Origin: Caldifarciminota bacterium | GTDB lineage: Bacteria; Hydrothermota; Tepidihabitantia; Tepidihabitantales; Tepidihabitantaceae | Length of the DNA stretch: 8,141 bases | Direction of reading: 5' to 3' | Assembly: GCA_016935295.1 (NCBI GenBank) | Contig: JAFGRF010000131.1 | Location: 1 to 8,141 of the forward strand | In this document: one piece after another, positions 4,754-8,141 of the stretch | How the letters are laid out: every line of letters begins with the position of its first letter | Numbering within the stretch: the stretch's first letter is position 1 | The notes under the pieces: generated by a model | The model's input: the letters and a program-made list of their open reading frames with translations, nothing else | What the model was told of the DNA's origin: nothing | Database searches by the model: none | Position numbers and translations under genes: made by a program

Positions 4754-5326
4754 ATGCCCAAGCAAGTCAAGATTGATGAGGTCACCGGGCTGAAGGAGAG
4801 AATAGGTCGGGCGTCGGCGCTCTACTTCTTTGACTTCACGAAGCTCCCGGCCAACGACTTCAACGTGCTGCGCCGCAAGCTGGGCGAGTCCAAAGTCACG
4901 GTTCGCGTCGTCAAGAACCGGCTGGCGCTGCGGGCCCTGACCGAGAGCGGCGTGCCGGCTGACATCGAAAAGCTGCTGACCGGTCCCACCTCGGTCGTTT
5001 TCGCGGCCGACGACCCGGTCGCGCCGGCCCGGACTATCCGCGAACAGATGAAGAAGATGGCGGCCCTGAAGGTCAAGGGGGCGTACCTCGACCAGGTGCT
5101 GTACGCGGCCGACAGGTTTGATTTCATTGCCGGGCTGCCGACCAAGCACGAGTTGCGCGGCGAGGTCGTCGGCGTGCTCCAAGGCCCGATCTACGGACTC
5201 GTGCTGACACTGGAAGGATTGCTGTCCGACCTAGTCTGGGTGCTCGATCAGATCAAGGACCGTCCGGCCCCGGCCGAAGCGCCGGAGCAGTCGGGCGCTG
5301 CTCCCGAACAAACGGCGACAGCCTGA
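4754..5326 (+). CDS. rplJ: 50S ribosomal protein L10 (stalk base)
   Basis: A 190-residue protein that anchors L7/L12 dimers to the ribosome. The N-terminal rRNA/L11-binding domain covers about 1-130, with the conserved segment VRVVKNRLALRAL near 50-62. A C-terminal helix (about 144-170, PIYGLVLTLEGLLSDLVWV and on) is the expected L12-dimer binding region. An Ala/Pro/Glu-rich tail follows (171-190) and makes the protein a little longer than E. coli L10 (165). AGGAAGGAAG (4737-4746), inside the end of rplA, is the ribosome-binding site. Only 2 bases separate it from rplA, so the long L10 autoregulatory leader found before rplJ in E. coli and many Firmicutes cannot be there. Confidence 0.97.
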   Translation: MPKQVKIDEVTGLKERIGRASALYFFDFTKLPANDFNVLRRKLGESKVTVRVVKNRLALRALTESGVPADIEKLLTGPTSVVFAADDPVAPARTIREQMKKMAALKVKGAYLDQVLYAADRFDFIAGLPTKHELRGEVVGVLQGPIYGLVLTLEGLLSDLVWVLDQIKDRPAPAEAPEQSGAAPEQTATA

Positions 5327-5331
5327 GACAG

Positions 5332-5393
5332 GTTTGAATAGAGAATTGCTGCTTCAAACGACGGGATCGATAGGTATGCCGCGGCTTGCGGCA
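5332..5393 (+). promoter_or_regulatory. Two hairpins in the rplJ-rplL gap; candidate attenuator or stability element
   Basis: GTTTGAA (5332-5338) pairs perfectly with TTCAAAC (5353-5359) around a 14-base loop. TGCCGC (5377-5382) pairs with GCGGCA (5388-5393) around GGCTT, followed by GTTTAAC. The second could weakly attenuate transcription, but its T-run is only three bases. The rplL Shine-Dalgarno begins 13 bases later. Position suggests a role in making the extra L7/L12 copies needed per ribosome; this is an inference. Confidence 0.4.
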
Positions 5394-5415
5394 GTTTAAC
5401 AGTCCAGGAGGATTG

Positions 5416-5808
5416 ATGGCGGAAACCAAAATCCAGCAGGTCATCGAAACCATCGAAGGCCTGACAGTTACCGAATTGGCAGAGCTCGTCAAAGCCCTGA
5501 AAGACAAGTTCGGCGTATCGGCTCCGGCGTTCATGGCTGCCGGTCCGATGCCCGCGGCCGGCGGTGCCGCGCCAGCAGAGCCGAAAGGCGAGGAGCAGAC
5601 TGAGTTCACCGTGACCCTGGTGGCGGTCGGGGACAAGAAGATTCAGGTGCTCAAGGAACTGCGCGCGCTCACCCAGTTGGGGTTGAAGGAAGCCAAGGAC
5701 ATGATCGACAAGACCCCGAGTGTGGTCAAGGAGAACGTCTCGAAGGAAGATGCCGCCAAGATCAAGGCGAAGCTGGAAGAGGTAGGCGCCAAGGTCGAGG
5801 TCAAGTAG
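5416..5808 (+). CDS. rplL: 50S ribosomal protein L7/L12
   Basis: A 130-residue stalk protein present as several dimers on L10, which recruits and activates translational GTPases. The N-terminal dimerisation domain (about 1-35, IQQVIETIEGLTVTELAELV) is followed by an Ala/Pro/Gly hinge (about 38-58, MAAGPMPAAGGAAPAEP). The globular C-terminal domain (about 62-130) carries KIQVLKELRALTQLGLKEAK and ends GAKVEVK. In the usual TGLGLKEAK factor-binding motif the first Gly is Gln here. The length is within the normal 120-130. The start is ATG 5416, preceded by AGGAGG (5406-5411); an in-frame TTG at 5386 would add a non-conserved extension through the ribosome-binding site and was rejected. rpoB follows after 89 bases. 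Confidence 0.98.
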   Translation: MAETKIQQVIETIEGLTVTELAELVKALKDKFGVSAPAFMAAGPMPAAGGAAPAEPKGEEQTEFTVTLVAVGDKKIQVLKELRALTQLGLKEAKDMIDKTPSVVKENVSKEDAAKIKAKLEEVGAKVEVK

Positions 5809-5897
5809 AAGCGGCGCGTGACGAGCGTCGGCATCGTGGTCCGTAGTCCGCAGGCGGTTTGTCCTGGTATCGGTCAATCACGGGGGAGGCTCGCAGT

Positions 5898-8141
5898 ATG
5901 GAACAGCTAGACTTCTCTAGGAGCACGACTCACTTGGAGATCCCGAGTCTGCTTTCGCTGCAGCTCGATTCGTTCCGGGAGTTCGCCCAGTTCGACACCG
6001 AGACGGCCCGGCGCCAGCCGCGCGGACTGGAGGGCGTGCTCCGGGAGACGTTCCCGATTGAGGACGCGCACAAGAACTTCCGGCTGGAGTACATCGGCTA
6101 CAATTTCGGCGAGCCGAAGTACTCGCCGGAAGAGGCCATGGCCAAGGGCGTCAACTACTCGATGCCGCTCAAGGTTGTGTTCCGGATGGTCAAGAAGGAG
6201 TTCGCGGCCGCCGATGCGCAGGCCGCGCCCGGCAACGAGAGGGTCAAGGATATCCTCGAACAGGAGGTCTTTGTCTGCGAGTTGCCCTGGATGACTTCGG
6301 CCGGCACGTTCATCATCAACGGCGTCGAGCGGGTGATCGTCAGCCAGCTCCATCGGTCCCCGGGCGTGTATTTCTCCCGCTCCGGCGTCGAGTTCTCGGC
6401 GCTGCTCGTCCCTTTGCGCGGTGCTTGGTTTGAACTGGTCGTCGACAAGCACAATTCGATGGTGGTCCTGCTCGACCGGAAGCGGCGGATTTCGGCTGCG
6501 ACCTTCCTGCGGGCGATAGGCTACTCGCACGATGATATCATCGCCAGGCTCTTCCCGGTCGACCAGCGGGCGCTCGCGCCCGGGCAGGTTATCGCCCGGG
6601 ATATCAGATCCGAAGCGGAAGATTCGTGGGCGAAAGCCGGCGAGTACGTGACCGAGGGGCTGCTAGATTTCCTGTCCTCCAAAGGCATCACCGAAGGCTG
6701 GGTCGTGGATGGGAATCCGGCCGGACTCGATATCGTGGCCAACACTCTCCGTTCTGATCGCACGACGTCGAAGGAAGACGCCATCAAGCGGATCTACTAC
6801 CGGCTCCGCTCGATCGCTCCGCATTCCATCGAGCTGGCCGAGTCGGTGATTCTGGGCATGCTTTTCGACCAGAAGCGGTTTGACCTCGGTGCCGTGGGGC
6901 GGTACAAGCTCAACCAGCGGCTGATGGCCAAGGAGCCGTTGAGCGCAACCGGGCTACAGCAGAAAGACGTGCTGGCAATCGTTTCGCACCTGCTGTTGTT
7001 CGCCGGGGAAGGCCGGCTGTACCAGATCCGGTACCAGGCTGGCTCGTCCGCGGAGCGGGACAAGACGCTGGCTGAACTGAAGGAGAGCGAACTGCTGCCC
7101 GACCGGTATCACTGGTACGAGCGCCGGGCCGAGATCGAGATGACCTTCTATGACGAGGGCCGTGGCAAGCAGGCCGAGAAGGTCATCGCCGCCAAGGGCA
7201 AGCGGATGGTGGCTGAACCGGTACGCTACCAGGCGGACGACGTCGACCACCTCTCTTCCCGCCGCGTGAAGCGCGTGGGCGAGTTGCTGGAGAACCAGTT
7301 CCGCACCGCGCTGATGCAGCTGGCCCAGAACATCCGGGAGCGCGCAGCCTTCATCGACGACAGCCTGCTGACACCTCAGGAACTCGTCAACACGCGCGTC
7401 GTCGCCAACGCCATCATGCAGTTCTTCACCCAGAGTCAGCTCTGCCAGTTCATGGAGCAGACGAATCCCCTGACCGAGCTGACTCACAAGCGGCGCGTGT
7501 CCACACTCGGGCCGGGCGGTCTGACCAAGGAAACGGCCGGCTTCGAGGTCCGCGACGTCCACTACTCGCACTACGGACGTATCTGCCCGATCGAGACACC
7601 GGAAGGGCCGAACATCGGTTTGATATCGACTGTGGCCACCTATGGCCGGGTCGACCAGTACGGGTTCATGACCACGCCCTACTGGCGCGTGAGCGACGGC
7701 AAGGTAATGGTCGGCAAGGGCCGCGAGGTCTATCTCAACCCGGACGAAGAGGACCACTACGCAATCGCCCAGGCCACAAGCAAGTTGACGCCGGACCACC
7801 ACTTCGCGGACGAAGACGTCATCTGCCGGCGCAAAGGTGACGTCGTCGCTCTGCCTCCGGACCAGGTCGATTTCATGGACGTGTCGCCGAAACAGATTTT
7901 TGCGCCGTCCACCGTGATGGTGCCGTTCCTCGAACACGACGACGCGGACCGGGCCCTGATGGGTGCCAATATGCAGCGCCAGGGCGTACCGCTGCTGCTG
8001 CCGGAAAAGCCGCTGGTCGCGACCGGCGTCGAGGGCAAGTTCGCAGCCGAGTCCGGGGCAGTGCTTCTCGCTCCGGAAGAGGGAGTGGTTACGCGAGTGG
8101 ACGCGCGCAAGGTCGTGCTGCGCACCGACCACGGCCCGACC
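5898..8141 (+). CDS. rpoB: DNA-directed RNA polymerase beta subunit (partial, first 748 residues)
   Basis: The frame is open from ATG 5898 to the window end, with no stop in 748 codons. GGGGGAGG (5882-5889) is a strong ribosome-binding site 8 bases upstream. The N-terminus (IPSLLSLQLDSFREF), the protrusion motif FIINGVERVIVSQLHRSPGV, the lobe motif DLGAVGRYKLN (329-339), DDVDHLSSRRV (447-457), the rifampicin-region block FFTQSQLCQFMEQTNP (509-524) and the fork segment CPIETPEGPNIGL (563-575) are all in family order. Compared with E. coli, the lobe between about 203 and 328 is some 64 residues shorter, but about 72 residues (373-446) are inserted just before DDVDHL. At the E. coli Asp516 position there is Glu520. 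The remaining catalytic half and presumably rpoC lie beyond the window. Confidence 0.98.
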   Translation, partial: MEQLDFSRSTTHLEIPSLLSLQLDSFREFAQFDTETARRQPRGLEGVLRETFPIEDAHKNFRLEYIGYNFGEPKYSPEEAMAKGVNYSMPLKVVFRMVKKEFAAADAQAAPGNERVKDILEQEVFVCELPWMTSAGTFIINGVERVIVSQLHRSPGVYFSRSGVEFSALLVPLRGAWFELVVDKHNSMVVLLDRKRRISAATFLRAIGYSHDDIIARLFPVDQRALAPGQVIARDIRSEAEDSWAKAGEYVTEGLLDFLSSKGITEGWVVDGNPAGLDIVANTLRSDRTTSKEDAIKRIYYRLRSIAPHSIELAESVILGMLFDQKRFDLGAVGRYKLNQRLMAKEPLSATGLQQKDVLAIVSHLLLFAGEGRLYQIRYQAGSSAERDKTLAELKESELLPDRYHWYERRAEIEMTFYDEGRGKQAEKVIAAKGKRMVAEPVRYQADDVDHLSSRRVKRVGELLENQFRTALMQLAQNIRERAAFIDDSLLTPQELVNTRVVANAIMQFFTQSQLCQFMEQTNPLTELTHKRRVSTLGPGGLTKETAGFEVRDVHYSHYGRICPIETPEGPNIGLISTVATYGRVDQYGFMTTPYWRVSDGKVMVGKGREVYLNPDEEDHYAIAQATSKLTPDHHFADEDVICRRKGDVVALPPDQVDFMDVSPKQIFAPSTVMVPFLEHDDADRALMGANMQRQGVPLLLPEKPLVATGVEGKFAAESGAVLLAPEEGVVTRVDARKVVLRTDHGPT

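Noticed and set aside
5386..5415. Upstream TTG start for rplL
   Set aside because: It would add ten non-conserved residues encoded by the hairpin and ribosome-binding site; ATG 5416 gives the standard L7/L12 N-terminus.
5809..5897. Attenuator between rplL and rpoB like that of E. coli
   Set aside because: I found only stems of about four pairs and no T-run in this 89-base gap, so nothing supportable.
6954..8132. Long antisense open frame (392 codons) opposite rpoB
   Set aside because: Shadow of rpoB caused by high GC at third positions; the rpoB frame carries all expected motifs.

Overview
This is a GC-rich bacterial chromosome segment carrying the tRNA-tuf-secE-nusG-rplKAJL-rpoB transcription and translation locus. 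A divergent, window-truncated gene for a LolA-like periplasmic protein lies at the left edge. The LolA-like protein and its signal peptide suggest a diderm (two-membrane) organism. Third codon positions are mostly G/C. TAG and TGA both act as stops and TGG encodes Trp, so the standard bacterial code applies. I cannot place the phylum. The EF-Tu switch I region and an insertion in RpoB both differ from the familiar proteobacterial and Gram-positive forms, which points to a less-studied lineage (inference).

Layout. Positions 1-371 (minus strand) hold the LolA-like gene, with a promoter that appears to start transcription at the ATG. Positions 372-640 are intergenic. They hold a large imperfect inverted repeat with GGACAAA-type short repeats and a plus-strand promoter at 578-605. 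Positions 641-1270 hold tRNA-Thr(TGT), tRNA-Tyr(GTA), tRNA-Gly(TCC) and tRNA-Thr(GGT), the same order as E. coli thrU-tyrU-glyT-thrT upstream of tufB. The spacers are rich in hairpins, and a second, near-consensus promoter (1154-1181) lies just before the last tRNA. Then come tuf (1346-2548), rpmG (2558-2704), tRNA-Trp(CCA) (2703-2775, overlapping the rpmG stop codon), secE, nusG, rplK, rplA, rplJ, rplL and the first 748 codons of rpoB, which runs off the right edge.

How the genes work together. The tRNAs and EF-Tu supply aminoacyl-tRNA to the ribosome. L33, L11, L1, L10 and L7/L12 are large-subunit proteins, the last four forming the L1 stalk, the GTPase-associated centre and the factor-recruiting stalk. 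SecE is a core translocon subunit. NusG and RpoB belong to the transcription machinery. Very short gaps and an ATGA overlap indicate one long operon from about 1188 onward. tRNA processing inside the transcript should separate tuf-rpmG from secE-nusG messages.

The window is mostly ordinary core genome, and I found no defence, mobile or CRISPR system. The points worth a second look are the rpmG/tRNA-Trp overlap with an SD-less secE behind it, the non-canonical EF-Tu switch I, the roughly 72-residue RpoB insertion, a Glu at the rifampicin-contact Asp position, the absence of room for an L10 leader before rplJ, the likely leaderless lolA-like gene, and the intergenic inverted repeat.
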